Shown: positions 51,366 to 59,519 of the stretch, one piece after another
Layout of the letters: the number at the start of each line of letters is the position of its first letter
Position numbering within the stretch: the first letter of the stretch is position 1
Assembly (NCBI GenBank): GCA_024403995.1
Contig: JAKSQT010000001.1
Coordinates: forward strand, 62,001 to 126,000
Source: Ruminococcus sp.
Lineage (GTDB): Bacteria; Bacillota; Clostridia; Oscillospirales; Ruminococcaceae
Direction of reading: 5' to 3'
Length of the DNA stretch: 64,000 nt
Made by a program: the position numbers and the translations under genes
Notes under the pieces: generated by a model
What the model was told of the DNA's origin: nothing
Seen by the model: only the letters and a program-made list of their open reading frames with translations
The model's database searches: none

Positions 51366-52010
51366 TCAACTCATTTTTGTTTTATAAAGCATCCAGACAA
51401 GCTCCACAACGCCCACACCGATAAATCCGAGCATAGTTTTCATGCTTGGCTTTTTCACTTTAAAACGTGTGATAAATGCTATTGCGATAAGCAGCAGAGC
51501 GCCGCCGTAGACAGTCGGGAACCATTCCGAGCCTATGTCCTTATGGAAACTGTAAAGGAGCGGCAGGATAAGTGCCACGCTTGTAACAGGAAGTCCCTCA
51601 TAGACCTTGCGGTTTTCGGAAGTTTTCTTCTGTCTTTCCTCCTCAGCAACGTTGAAGTATGCAAGACGTATTACTGCACAAAGCGGGAAAATGACAAGTA
51701 TAGGCAGGTCACCCCAGTCGTTCATACCGACTGAATAACCGATTATCGCAGGCAGTACGCCGAAACAAACCGCATCACAAAGGGAGTCTATCTGTATACC
51801 GAACTTTTTTTCGCTGTCGGTACGGTCTTTTTTAGTTCTTGCAACCTTGCCGTCAAACATATCGCACAGTCCCGAGACCATGAGACAGATGATAGCGTAT
51901 TCAGGGTGTGACGGATTTCCTCCGCATCCTACGGCAAGGAACATACCGATAACCGAGGATACAAGGCTAAGATATGTAAGAATAACAGTATAGTTATAGT
52001 ATCCTATCAT
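51366..52010 (-). CDS. pssA: CDP-diacylglycerol-serine O-phosphatidyltransferase
   Basis: A membrane enzyme that makes phosphatidylserine from CDP-diacylglycerol and serine, the substrate of Psd (43158). The 214 residues are hydrophobic with about seven helices; the CDP-alcohol transferase signature is DMFDGKVAR...GIQIDSLCDAVCF. Both steps of the phosphatidylethanolamine pathway are therefore in the window, in separate operons. Confidence 0.92.
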   Translation of the reverse strand: MIGYYNYTVILTYLSLVSSVIGMFLAVGCGGNPSHPEYAIICLMVSGLCDMFDGKVARTKKDRTDSEKKFGIQIDSLCDAVCFGVLPAIIGYSVGMNDWGDLPILVIFPLCAVIRLAYFNVAEEERQKKTSENRKVYEGLPVTSVALILPLLYSFHKDIGSEWFPTVYGGALLLIAIAFITRFKVKKPSMKTMLGFIGVGVVELVWMLYKTKMS

Positions 52011-52120
52011 TAATAAAACCTCAATGTTAATTTATATCAGGTCTGTCCGCATCATACATATTTTTGCGGACAGATTTCTACTTATTATACCATAAAACTG
52101 ACAGCGTTTCAAGTGTTTTT

Positions 52121-54301
52121 TTATGAATTTTTCTTTTTTCTGCCTTTTGACGAAGAAACTGTCTTTTTTGCCTCAGAACTTTTTTCACGATTCTGTTTAA
52201 GCTGTTTCTGACGGCTGGTTTTCACGTCAAGTTTATTATAGGCTTCCTCGTAGAAATATTCCTGCGATGAGACAAGGGCATATCTTTCCCTGCGGCGGTC
52301 ACGGATATAGCTTCCGTCGCTGAGCATTACTCTTGCCTTGACGTTATCCCTCATGATAATGCGGAACATATCACGTATACGTTTGCGGAGCTTATCATCC
52401 TCAACAGGAACTGCAACCTCCACACGGCGCACGGTATTCCGGCTCATATAGTCTGCTGAACCGAGGTATATCTTCTGGTCAGCGCCATCAGCACCGAATA
52501 TGAATATACGGCTGTGTTCAAGGAAACGTCCGACGATACTGCGGACTGTGATATTTTCGGTATATCCCTTAACACCTGCGATAAGACAGCATATTCCCCT
52601 GACGACAAGTTCAATTTTCACGCCTGCCTGTGAAGCCTCAACAAGCTTTGCCATGATAGCCTTGTCATTGAGAGAGTTTACTTTTGCCGCAATATAGCCG
52701 TTTCCACCGTTTTTGGCAATGTCTATCTGTTCATCCATCATAGCAAGCACCTGCGGTCTGAGGGCAAGCGGTGACACAAGGAGCTTGTTTGTCTTTTCGA
52801 CGAATGTACCGTTTTCGAGACTGTTGAAAACTGCCTCGGCATCTTCTGCAATGGCTTTATCCGAGGTCAGGAGCATCAGGTCGGTATAGATAGCGGCAGT
52901 TTTCTCGTTATAGTTGCCTGTGCCTATCTGTGTCACATAGTCATAGCTGTCGCCCTGAGCCTTTCTCTTGATAAGTAGGAGCTTTGAATGAGCTTTATAC
53001 TCTTTCGGACCGTAGATAACACGCACGCCTGCAAGCTGTAAATGCTTAGACCATTCAATATTATTAGCCTCGTCAAATCTTGCACGCAGTTCGATCATAA
53101 CGAGTACGTCCTTGCCGTTTTCGGCGGCTGTGCAGAGTGCATCTATAACCTTGCTGTTTCGTGCAAGACGGTAGAGCGTGATCTTTATTGAAGTGACATT
53201 CGGGTCATTAGCCGACTCCTGCAAAAGCCTTATGAATGACATATTCATCGACTCGAACGGATAGCTGAGAAGCATATCCTTAGCCTTGACCTGATTGAAA
53301 ACAGGTCTTGTATCCGAAAGACACGCAGGCTTTCTCGGAGTGCGTGGGACATAATGAAGTTCAGGACTTTCGTCATATTCCTGTAAAAGGTGCAGGAACG
53401 AGAGGTCGAGAGGTATTCTTGATATAAATACATTTGCCTGCTTCAGTTTGAGATTTTTACAGAGATATTCCAGCGCATCATGGCTGAAAACGTCCGATAT
53501 TTCAAGTCTTACGGCATCAAGCTTCTTTCTTTTTGCCACAAGCTCCTCCATACGTTCACGGAATTCCGCACCACGTCCCGAAGCCGCTATCGAGGCATTG
53601 CGTGTCACACGGATTATTGCACGGTCAACGACCTCATAGTTTTTGAACATGAGGTGGGCGAAATGGAGAACGATATCCTCCTCAAGGATAAAGCGCTTGC
53701 CGCCGTTTCCGAGGTGGACTATTCTCTCGCTGTTCTCATAGCTGACGGGAACAACGCCGATGGAGGTCTTTTTCTTTGCGGCAAGCTTGACTACGACGTA
53801 CATTTCCTTATTTTTGAGGAACGGGAACGGCAGATCATCATTTACTACCGTGCCTGAAATGAACGGTTTAAGCTCACGCTTGAAGTAAAGTTCAAGGAAA
53901 CTCAGTTCTTCCTTGGTGGCTGTATCAAATGTGACATGGGTATAGCCATGAGGAGCAAGGGCAGTCATATTGTTCCTGTAAGCCTCCTCAACAGATGGCT
54001 GCAAGCGGCGCACTGCGGTAAAAACGGCATCGAGCTGCTCTGACGGCGGCATTTCGTCCTTGTCGTCGTCCTTATCATTTTTCTCTTTGTCCTTTTTATC
54101 CTTGTCCTTCTTATGTTTTTTCTTCTTGTCACTGCTTATGAGTGAGCCGACACGAACCATGAAAAATTCGTCAAGATTACTTTGATATATCGCTGAAAAA
54201 GAAAGTCTTTCCAGCAGCGGTGTATCGGGTTCAACAGCTTCTTCAAGAACTCTTTTATTGAATTTGAGCCATGAAAGCTCCCGATTTTCGAGATATTCCA
54301 T
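52121..54301 (-). CDS. ppk: Polyphosphate kinase 1
   Basis: It polymerises ATP phosphate into polyphosphate through a phosphohistidine. The 726 residues keep the family's N-terminal, head and two catalytic PLD-like domains; the acceptor His is in EYKAHSKLLL and the second conserved His in FLEHSRIFIF. Two additions are odd. A Lys/Asp-rich insertion (about 56-86, DKKKKHKKDKDKKDK...) interrupts the N-terminal domain, and the C-terminus ends in a Lys/Ser/Arg-rich tail. Confidence 0.94.
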   Translation of the reverse strand: MEYLENRELSWLKFNKRVLEEAVEPDTPLLERLSFSAIYQSNLDEFFMVRVGSLISSDKKKKHKKDKDKKDKEKNDKDDDKDEMPPSEQLDAVFTAVRRLQPSVEEAYRNNMTALAPHGYTHVTFDTATKEELSFLELYFKRELKPFISGTVVNDDLPFPFLKNKEMYVVVKLAAKKKTSIGVVPVSYENSERIVHLGNGGKRFILEEDIVLHFAHLMFKNYEVVDRAIIRVTRNASIAASGRGAEFRERMEELVAKRKKLDAVRLEISDVFSHDALEYLCKNLKLKQANVFISRIPLDLSFLHLLQEYDESPELHYVPRTPRKPACLSDTRPVFNQVKAKDMLLSYPFESMNMSFIRLLQESANDPNVTSIKITLYRLARNSKVIDALCTAAENGKDVLVMIELRARFDEANNIEWSKHLQLAGVRVIYGPKEYKAHSKLLLIKRKAQGDSYDYVTQIGTGNYNEKTAAIYTDLMLLTSDKAIAEDAEAVFNSLENGTFVEKTNKLLVSPLALRPQVLAMMDEQIDIAKNGGNGYIAAKVNSLNDKAIMAKLVEASQAGVKIELVVRGICCLIAGVKGYTENITVRSIVGRFLEHSRIFIFGADGADQKIYLGSADYMSRNTVRRVEVAVPVEDDKLRKRIRDMFRIIMRDNVKARVMLSDGSYIRDRRRERYALVSSQEYFYEEAYNKLDVKTSRQKQLKQNREKSSEAKKTVSSSKGRKKKNS

Positions 54302-54352
54302 AAAAACTCCTTAACTGCCATAATTGCGGCGACTAATGTTGATGATCGAATG

Positions 54353-55258
54353 TCATTTTCCGATAAATTCGCAGATAAGCGAATCCGGAGTAATATTTTC
54401 CCTTTCAATAGGGTTGAGAGCTTCAAGCACACGGATAACGTCGGCAAGCTGCGGCGCATCGGTCATTTTGTGCAGTTCATCGAGGAGAGGTTCACGGTAA
54501 GCGCTCATCTCATAAGCGATGAATGTATCCACATCGAAATCGGCACGGTGCTTATACGGCATGATATACTTATTTTCACCTATTTCAACGTTTTCAAACA
54601 TATTGAGTGTTTCACGGAGTGAGCGTTTGCGGAAATTCTTGTCTCTTATCATTCTGCGGAGAAGTCTCACCTTTGACGGGTGGAGGACGATATCATCGCA
54701 GGTCACACGGGTACGAACGCTGACGTAAATTTTCATGAGGAACTGGTCAGGCACTGTGATAACAGCGGGATTCAGAGCGTGAATGCCCTCAAAAATGACG
54801 ATATCTCCCTTTTTAATTTTGACCTTTCTGCCTGAGCTTACACGGGAGGAAGTAGTGAAATCATACTTCGGGACTTCAATTTCTTCGCCCTGAGCGAGAG
54901 CATTTATCTGTTCATTGAGCAGTTCCTTGTCGATACGGTCGGGTGATTCGAGGTCGATAGTTCCCTGTGTAAGGAGATATTTCTCATGCTCTGTAAGCGG
55001 ACAGAAATAGTCGTCCATAGATATCATATGTGTTTCATGACCACGTTCTTCGAGGAGCTGTTCTATCATCATAGCGGTGGTAGTTTTTCCCGAACCTGAC
55101 GGGCCTGACAGAAGAATTACCGATTTTTTGCGGCTTTCCTTTTCTATTTCGTCAACTATCCTGTTGAGTCTGAAAATATAGTCCTCGTTGACATTTTTAA
55201 CGTAAGCTGACGGATCATTTTCAATATTCTGATTAATTCTTGTAACTTCTATATTCAT
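54353..55258 (-). CDS. Uridine-kinase-like / phosphoribulokinase-fold nucleoside kinase
   Basis: A 301-residue cytosolic P-loop kinase. The Walker A loop is SGPSGSGKTT; ISMDDYFC and the VIFEGIHALNP segment belong to the uridine kinase family. A short N-terminal extension precedes the fold. In Clostridia such proteins are annotated as nucleoside kinases; uridine specificity is likely but not proven. It has its own promoter, and its leader contains the dispersed inverted repeat. Confidence 0.87.
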   Translation of the reverse strand: MNIEVTRINQNIENDPSAYVKNVNEDYIFRLNRIVDEIEKESRKKSVILLSGPSGSGKTTTAMMIEQLLEERGHETHMISMDDYFCPLTEHEKYLLTQGTIDLESPDRIDKELLNEQINALAQGEEIEVPKYDFTTSSRVSSGRKVKIKKGDIVIFEGIHALNPAVITVPDQFLMKIYVSVRTRVTCDDIVLHPSKVRLLRRMIRDKNFRKRSLRETLNMFENVEIGENKYIMPYKHRADFDVDTFIAYEMSAYREPLLDELHKMTDAPQLADVIRVLEALNPIERENITPDSLICEFIGK

Positions 55259-55394
55259 TTATTTTCTCCTTATTTTTCTGTGGATAATCTTATGGTCGGT
55301 CGGGGATAACGTGATGTCGTTGGGATATGGGGATAATAGAATCGATGAAATATCGGGATAATACGTTGATAACGGGATGACAGGGGCGGCATTT

Positions 55395-55425
55395 CACTGC
55401 ACAATCTTTGTGCGGTGTTGCCTAT
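55395..55425. repeat. Dispersed GGCAACACCG repeat, short form, in the kinase leader
   Basis: CACTGCACAATCTTTGTGCGG and GTGTTGCCTAT form a short hairpin of the same family as 1-30. It starts about 13 bp after the kinase's predicted transcription start. Confidence 0.65.
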
Positions 55426-55444
55426 GTAGTTAGCAGTGTATATA

Positions 55445-55473
55445 ATTATATCACATTTTATTGTGAATTTCAA
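55445..55473 (-). promoter_or_regulatory. Sigma-A promoter for the uridine-kinase-like gene
   Basis: On the minus strand TTGAAA (55468-55473), 17 bp, TATAAT (55445-55450). The leader would be about 180 nt. Confidence 0.75.
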
Positions 55474-55511
55474 CCCGATTTTTTTGTATAAAATGCACTA
55501 TAAAAAGCAAA

Positions 55512-55531
55512 GCCGCCCAAACACGGACGGC
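55512..55531 (-). terminator. Terminator of the yabP-yabR operon
   Basis: On the minus strand GCCGTCC pairs with GGGCGGC over GTGTTT, followed by TTTGCTTTTT. Confidence 0.78.
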
Positions 55532-55537
55532 ATAAAA

Positions 55538-56008
55538 TTACTTTCTTCTTGTACCATTTTTTCTGTCGGTACTTCTTTTAAGGTCGCACATACGCTCCTC
55601 GCTGCTCTGTTTGAAGCGTGACATCATATCCTCAAAAGTCATCTCCGATGGAGGAGTCTGCTTTTTTGGTTCCCAGACATTCGGCTTGCTCTTATTGGCA
55701 TTATTGTTGTCTCTGCTGCCGTTGTTTGAGCGTTCGCCGCCTTTTCTCTGTCTTGGAGGTGCTGACTCGGCATTTTCCGAAGCTTTCTTGATAGAAAGGC
55801 TTACTTTGCCTGCCTCATTGATACCGATGACCTTGACCTTGACCTCCTGATTTTCAGTGAGGTGGTCACGTATCTCGTTAACATAGGTATTGGCGATTTC
55901 CGAGATATGAACCATACCTGTACCGCCGCCCTCGATATCGACAAAAGCACCGTACTGTGTGATACCCTTTACCTTGCCGTTATAGATCTTACCAATTTCC
56001 AGCTGCAT
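55538..56008 (-). CDS. yabR: S1-domain RNA-binding protein, YabR-like
   Basis: A 156-residue protein. The N-terminal S1 domain (about 1-75; GKIYNGKVKGITQYGAFVDIEGG, GMVHISEI) is followed by a low-complexity Asn/Lys/Arg/Gly-rich tail that likely aids RNA binding. Its position after divIC matches B. subtilis yabR. Its precise role is unknown; related proteins bind ribosomes or translation intermediates. Start at 56008 has AAGGAG about 11 nt upstream. Confidence 0.88.
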   Translation of the reverse strand: MQLEIGKIYNGKVKGITQYGAFVDIEGGGTGMVHISEIANTYVNEIRDHLTENQEVKVKVIGINEAGKVSLSIKKASENAESAPPRQRKGGERSNNGSRDNNNANKSKPNVWEPKKQTPPSEMTFEDMMSRFKQSSEERMCDLKRSTDRKNGTRRK

Positions 56009-56052
56009 ATAATATATAAACTCCTTTTTAAAGGCCTGTAGCACAAGCCTGA

Positions 56053-56361
56053 TTAATTTCTTGTTTTGTCGTAAAATCGGTGTTCATCAGGATAAGCATA
56101 ATGGTATTCTTCCCGTGCGATCTTTTCCATATAGGCATTTTTATCGTCACTTTCGAGAACACGCTGAAGCTCATCATTGTCTGCTTCATATTTATCAAGC
56201 TTAGTCTGAATTACAGCAATTTGTTCTTCTTTTTCATGGCAGTCGCTCTCTGTTGCGAAAAGAAGAACGGTACAACCGACAAAAACTGCGGCTGCTACAA
56301 GTCTGACGAGACTTCGGTTGAACAGTCCTTTTTTTGAATTGTACCTTTTTTTTCTTGACAA
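56053..56361 (-). CDS. divIC: Septum-formation initiator DivIC (FtsB family)
   Basis: A 102-residue bitopic protein of the division complex with FtsL and DivIB. A basic N-terminus, one membrane helix (about 19-38), a coiled coil (about 42-70) and the C-terminal ARE-EYHYAYPDEHRFY box fit. The best start is a TTG at 56359-56361; it is in the same frame as yabQ and separated from its TGA stop by two codons, with no clear ribosome-binding site. This suggests translational reinitiation. Confidence 0.85.
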   Translation of the reverse strand: MSRKKRYNSKKGLFNRSLVRLVAAAVFVGCTVLLFATESDCHEKEEQIAVIQTKLDKYEADNDELQRVLESDDKNAYMEKIAREEYHYAYPDEHRFYDKTRN

Positions 56362-56367
56362 CGTTCT

Positions 56368-56883
56368 TCACGTCTTTCTTTTTTTATTTTCTGTTTTATT
56401 ATACAACATAAAGGAGGGTTTTGGCAAGAGTTTCTTTACATTTTTAACAGAATTTACAATAACTTTGGAATTTCCCACAAATTTAACACATTCTTTTTTA
56501 CATAGAAATGCAAAGCAAATGGAAAACGGTTTAAATATCAGGGATAAAACGGCTTTTGCGGCAGTTGTTAATTTTTTCATCACGCCGACTGTTACCTTGC
56601 CGAGAGTGACGATATACAGCGAAAAGCCGAGAATATTGCCGATAATGAAACAGCCTCTTACCTGACCGAGGGCGGCGGCTGAGGCAAAGGCTGAGAGAAA
56701 AATACAATAAACGGCAAGAAAAATAATATCCTCGGCGGCAGTGAGAAAACTGCTGTGATGAATGAGCAGTCGGGCAGTTCTGAAAATGTCATAGAAAATG
56801 CCGAATGCCGCCCCGAAAGCGCACGAAAGCAGAAACAGCCGTGTCTCCTCGCTGACCGTGAAAAATATTTCGGGAACTATCAT
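56368..56883 (-). CDS. yabQ: Spore cortex biosynthesis protein YabQ
   Basis: A 171-residue integral membrane protein needed for cortex formation in Bacillus. About four hydrophobic segments and the family pattern GAAFGIFYDIFRTARLL are present. It overlaps yabP (ATGA). It is in the mother-cell sporulation group, and its operon also carries the division gene divIC. Confidence 0.9.
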   Translation of the reverse strand: MIVPEIFFTVSEETRLFLLSCAFGAAFGIFYDIFRTARLLIHHSSFLTAAEDIIFLAVYCIFLSAFASAAALGQVRGCFIIGNILGFSLYIVTLGKVTVGVMKKLTTAAKAVLSLIFKPFSICFAFLCKKECVKFVGNSKVIVNSVKNVKKLLPKPSFMLYNKTENKKRKT

Positions 56884-57158
56884 CTGAAAAGTTTCCCCAA
56901 GGCTGAAACAGGGTGTTTCTTGTCCCTGTCGCCGTATATGAGCGCCCTTATATCGCCTGTTACGGTCATATCGCCCGTTTCGACGCTCATGGAGTCGATA
57001 TGCAGTTCACTGCCCTGAATAGTAAGTTCGCCGAGCTGTGTATAGAGACAGACGGCTTTCTCGTCAAAGCTGTCAACGTCGGTAATGCCTGATATCGTGA
57101 GTTTTTTGCGGTTTTCGAGAATAATGTTCTGGTTTCGGATAATTTCCTTTTCCTGCAT
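56880..57158 (-). CDS. yabP: Spore coat/cortex protein YabP
   Basis: A 92-residue protein of the YabP/YqfC family. The sequence LTISGITDVDSFDEKAVCLYTQLGELTIQGSELHI is the family core, predicted as a short beta-barrel-like fold. It is required for spore cortex in Bacillus. The ATG at 57158 follows AGGAGGT. It heads yabP-yabQ-divIC-yabR; the usual upstream rqcP (yabO) is absent. Confidence 0.9.
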   Translation of the reverse strand: MQEKEIIRNQNIILENRKKLTISGITDVDSFDEKAVCLYTQLGELTIQGSELHIDSMSVETGDMTVTGDIRALIYGDRDKKHPVSALGKLFR

Positions 57159-57198
57159 ACTGTGTACCTCCTGTGTGATATAAGCCATTATATTCACG

Positions 57199-57226
57199 GA
57201 AGTATGCAGATATTACACAATTATTC
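57199..57226 (-). promoter_or_regulatory. Possible SigE-type promoter of yabP
   Basis: On the minus strand GAATAATT and CATACTTC, about 12 bp apart, resemble the mother-cell sigma-E boxes. The match is imperfect. Confidence 0.35.
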
Positions 57227-57293
57227 AGCCCATTCCTCAACGGCTATCGGGTGCATAGAGCAAATTCAGGCATATGATACGCTCCTTACAACG

Positions 57294-58361
57294 TCACGAA
57301 TATTTTTTAACTGCTTCAGCACTGCTGTTATAGATATTTTCAAAAAGGTTGTGGTCTTCAAGGTCTATCTCAACATAGTCGGCAGTACCGTCCTTTTCGC
57401 CGATTTTTGCACCATAAGGGCTTGTTCCGGTATAGTCGTCATTTTCGGCATATGCGGCATAGTATGCATGGTTCTCCTTGACAAAGATGAAGAATTTTCC
57501 GCCTGTATAAGCCTCACAGTTTTCAGTCACAAACTTTCTGAGTTCATCGGCATCAAAATCCTTTGGCACATTGACATCAAGTCCCTTATCCGAACCGACA
57601 ATGAACTGTTTTCCGTCAATTTTGGTATTTTTATCAAGCAGATCATTTGCTGTGGCAACGATCTCATCTGCGATATGGTCGATGGCATAGTCCTCACATT
57701 CGTCGATATAGCCTGCAACAGTCATATCGAGCTTCCAGTTGTCGTCCTCTGTGCGGTAGAACATTATGCGCTGTGCGACATTTCCCTGACCTTCGGAAGT
57801 AAGGGTACATTCCATATAATAGCCTTCCTTGAAGTCAAGCTTATACTCTTTGTATTTTTCTTCATCGCCATATACTTCCTGCAAATATTTTGTTGTGGTC
57901 TTGTTTATGCCGCCGTCACGGTCGATTATGTACTGAACAGCGCAGAATCTTCCGTATATCTCCTCGATGAAGCCGTACTGATAATCAGTTATCGGCTGAA
58001 CGCTCTCAATGCTGTTGATCACAAGATTCATACCATCGAAAGAGCCTTTGAAATTGTCATACATAGCCTCAACGCTCTCATAGCCTGAAAGAGCGGCAAC
58101 AGCCTCGATTATTTCGTCGAAATACTGATATTTGAATGATTTTTCGATATCTCCCGTATTTATTGAGTCAAGATATTCGTTCAGCAGATCGGTGCAGAGC
58201 TTTGCTCCGTCGGAATCAGCGGACAGAGTATCCGGCTCTGTTGCAGTTTCAGAAGATGATGCCGGAGGCGTGGAACTTGAATTTTTATTACTATTTTCGC
58301 AGGCTGTGAATGTGCATACAGCAAGTGCGAGTGCAGCCATTAAAGCTGTTAATTTTTTCAT
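57294..58361 (-). CDS. Lipoprotein of unknown function
   Basis: A 355-residue secreted lipoprotein with lipobox FTAC (Cys20), a Ser/Thr-rich linker (about 22-50) and a mature part whose first half is predicted helical (LCTDLLNEYLDSINTGDIEKSFKY, like DUF4878/NTF2-type domains). The second half holds DUF5104-like beta segments. No enzymatic motif is visible. Confidence 0.72.
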   Translation of the reverse strand: MKKLTALMAALALAVCTFTACENSNKNSSSTPPASSSETATEPDTLSADSDGAKLCTDLLNEYLDSINTGDIEKSFKYQYFDEIIEAVAALSGYESVEAMYDNFKGSFDGMNLVINSIESVQPITDYQYGFIEEIYGRFCAVQYIIDRDGGINKTTTKYLQEVYGDEEKYKEYKLDFKEGYYMECTLTSEGQGNVAQRIMFYRTEDDNWKLDMTVAGYIDECEDYAIDHIADEIVATANDLLDKNTKIDGKQFIVGSDKGLDVNVPKDFDADELRKFVTENCEAYTGGKFFIFVKENHAYYAAYAENDDYTGTSPYGAKIGEKDGTADYVEIDLEDHNLFENIYNSSAEAVKKYS

Positions 58362-58462
58362 TTATAAAATCTCCTATCTGTAATATGATAGCTCATAATA
58401 CATTGATTATACCACCATCTCCGCATATAGTCAAGCAATTTATTGTCTGTCTGTTTTTCCGC

Positions 58463-58491
58463 TTGACAAAAAATAACATATACTATATAAT
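58463..58491 (+). promoter_or_regulatory. Sigma-A promoter for the first cyclophilin gene
   Basis: TTGACA (58463-58468), 17 bp, TATAAT (58486-58491), about 50 bp before the ATG. Confidence 0.82.
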
Positions 58492-58540
58492 AGTATGCAG
58501 TGCATAATGAGATAAACCACGTTTCAGAAAGGTCAAATAA

Positions 58541-59338
58541 ATGAAAAAAAACAGTAAATCGCTTGTCAGAAGAATTCTCTTATTCTCACTCATCATGGGT
58601 GCGGCTATGTTTGCCATCATGCTCCTCGGAGCTGTCCAGAAAGCCAATAACAGCTATATCATGGTCGATAAGGACTCGATCGAGCTTGTTCAGCTTGACG
58701 AGCCAAAAGACGGCGACCCTATCGCCATTGTCGATACAACTCTCGGCGAATTCCGCTTTGTTCTCTATCCGCAGTACAGCCCGAATGCCGTGAAAAACTT
58801 CACAGAGCTTGCCGAAAACGGCTACTATGACGGAACTTATGTGTTCAACTCCGACAGCGGTGCATACTCTGCCGCAGGCGCTCCAAACAAGGATGGCTCA
58901 TGCAATGATACTTCGCATGAACTTGTGGAACGTGAACTTCACCAGAACCTCTGGCCATTCAAAGGAGCAATATGTGCCCTGAATACGACTATCGACCGCA
59001 GTCTGAAAGAGCGTATCCTCGGCGGCGGAACATACTATAACGGAAGCCGCTTTGCTATCGTCAACACAATTGAATTCAATGACGAAAATCAGGAGGCTAT
59101 GCGTGAAATTTCCGACAGTCAGGAGCTTGCAGAGGCTTTCATCAAAAACGGCGGCATTCCGAACTTCTCACAGCAGATGACTGTCATCGGTCAGACATAC
59201 AGCGGCTTGGATGTCGTTGAAAAGCTCTCACAGCTTGAAGTCGATGAAAATGATATGTATAAGACACCGAAAAAGGATATCATGATAAATTCAGTGAAAA
59301 TTGACAAATACAGCACCGATACCATGGACGAAACCTGA
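58541..59338 (+). CDS. Membrane-anchored cyclophilin-like protein, catalytic site degenerate
   Basis: A 265-residue protein with one N-terminal membrane anchor (about 12-32) and a cyclophilin-type domain (about 60-250). It keeps the fold hallmarks (LGEFRFVLYPQYSPNAVKNFTELAENGYYDG, QTYSGLDVVEKLSQ). However, the prolyl-isomerase core FHRVI...FMIQGGDP is replaced by an unrelated VFNSDSGAYSAAGAP, so the usual Arg and Gln are missing. It is probably a non-catalytic, extracytoplasmic binding protein. Confidence 0.8.
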   Translation: MKKNSKSLVRRILLFSLIMGAAMFAIMLLGAVQKANNSYIMVDKDSIELVQLDEPKDGDPIAIVDTTLGEFRFVLYPQYSPNAVKNFTELAENGYYDGTYVFNSDSGAYSAAGAPNKDGSCNDTSHELVERELHQNLWPFKGAICALNTTIDRSLKERILGGGTYYNGSRFAIVNTIEFNDENQEAMREISDSQELAEAFIKNGGIPNFSQQMTVIGQTYSGLDVVEKLSQLEVDENDMYKTPKKDIMINSVKIDKYSTDTMDET

Positions 59339-59386
59339 CATTTTACTGCTTGTATGTTTCAGTTTCACAAAAATTTACGGAAACTA

Positions 59387-59415
59387 TTTACAAATCAGTG
59401 ATTTTGGTGTATAAT
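59387..59415 (+). promoter_or_regulatory. Sigma-A promoter for the tandem cyclophilin gene
   Basis: TTTACA (59387-59392), 17 bp, TATAAT (59410-59415). The leader is about 100 nt. Confidence 0.75.
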
Positions 59416-59519
59416 AGGTTAGTATGTTGTGCGAACGTGTATAAATCCACGCTGCATTTGTATTTATGATAAAAAAGCATATACTATTATGGCTTTATAT
59501 AAGATTAAGGAGTCTTTAT

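Noticed and set aside
57162..58088. Long antisense frame (308 residues) over the 57294 lipoprotein
   Set aside because: The sense strand encodes a lipoprotein with a signal peptide and lipobox. The antisense product is an artefact of codon bias.
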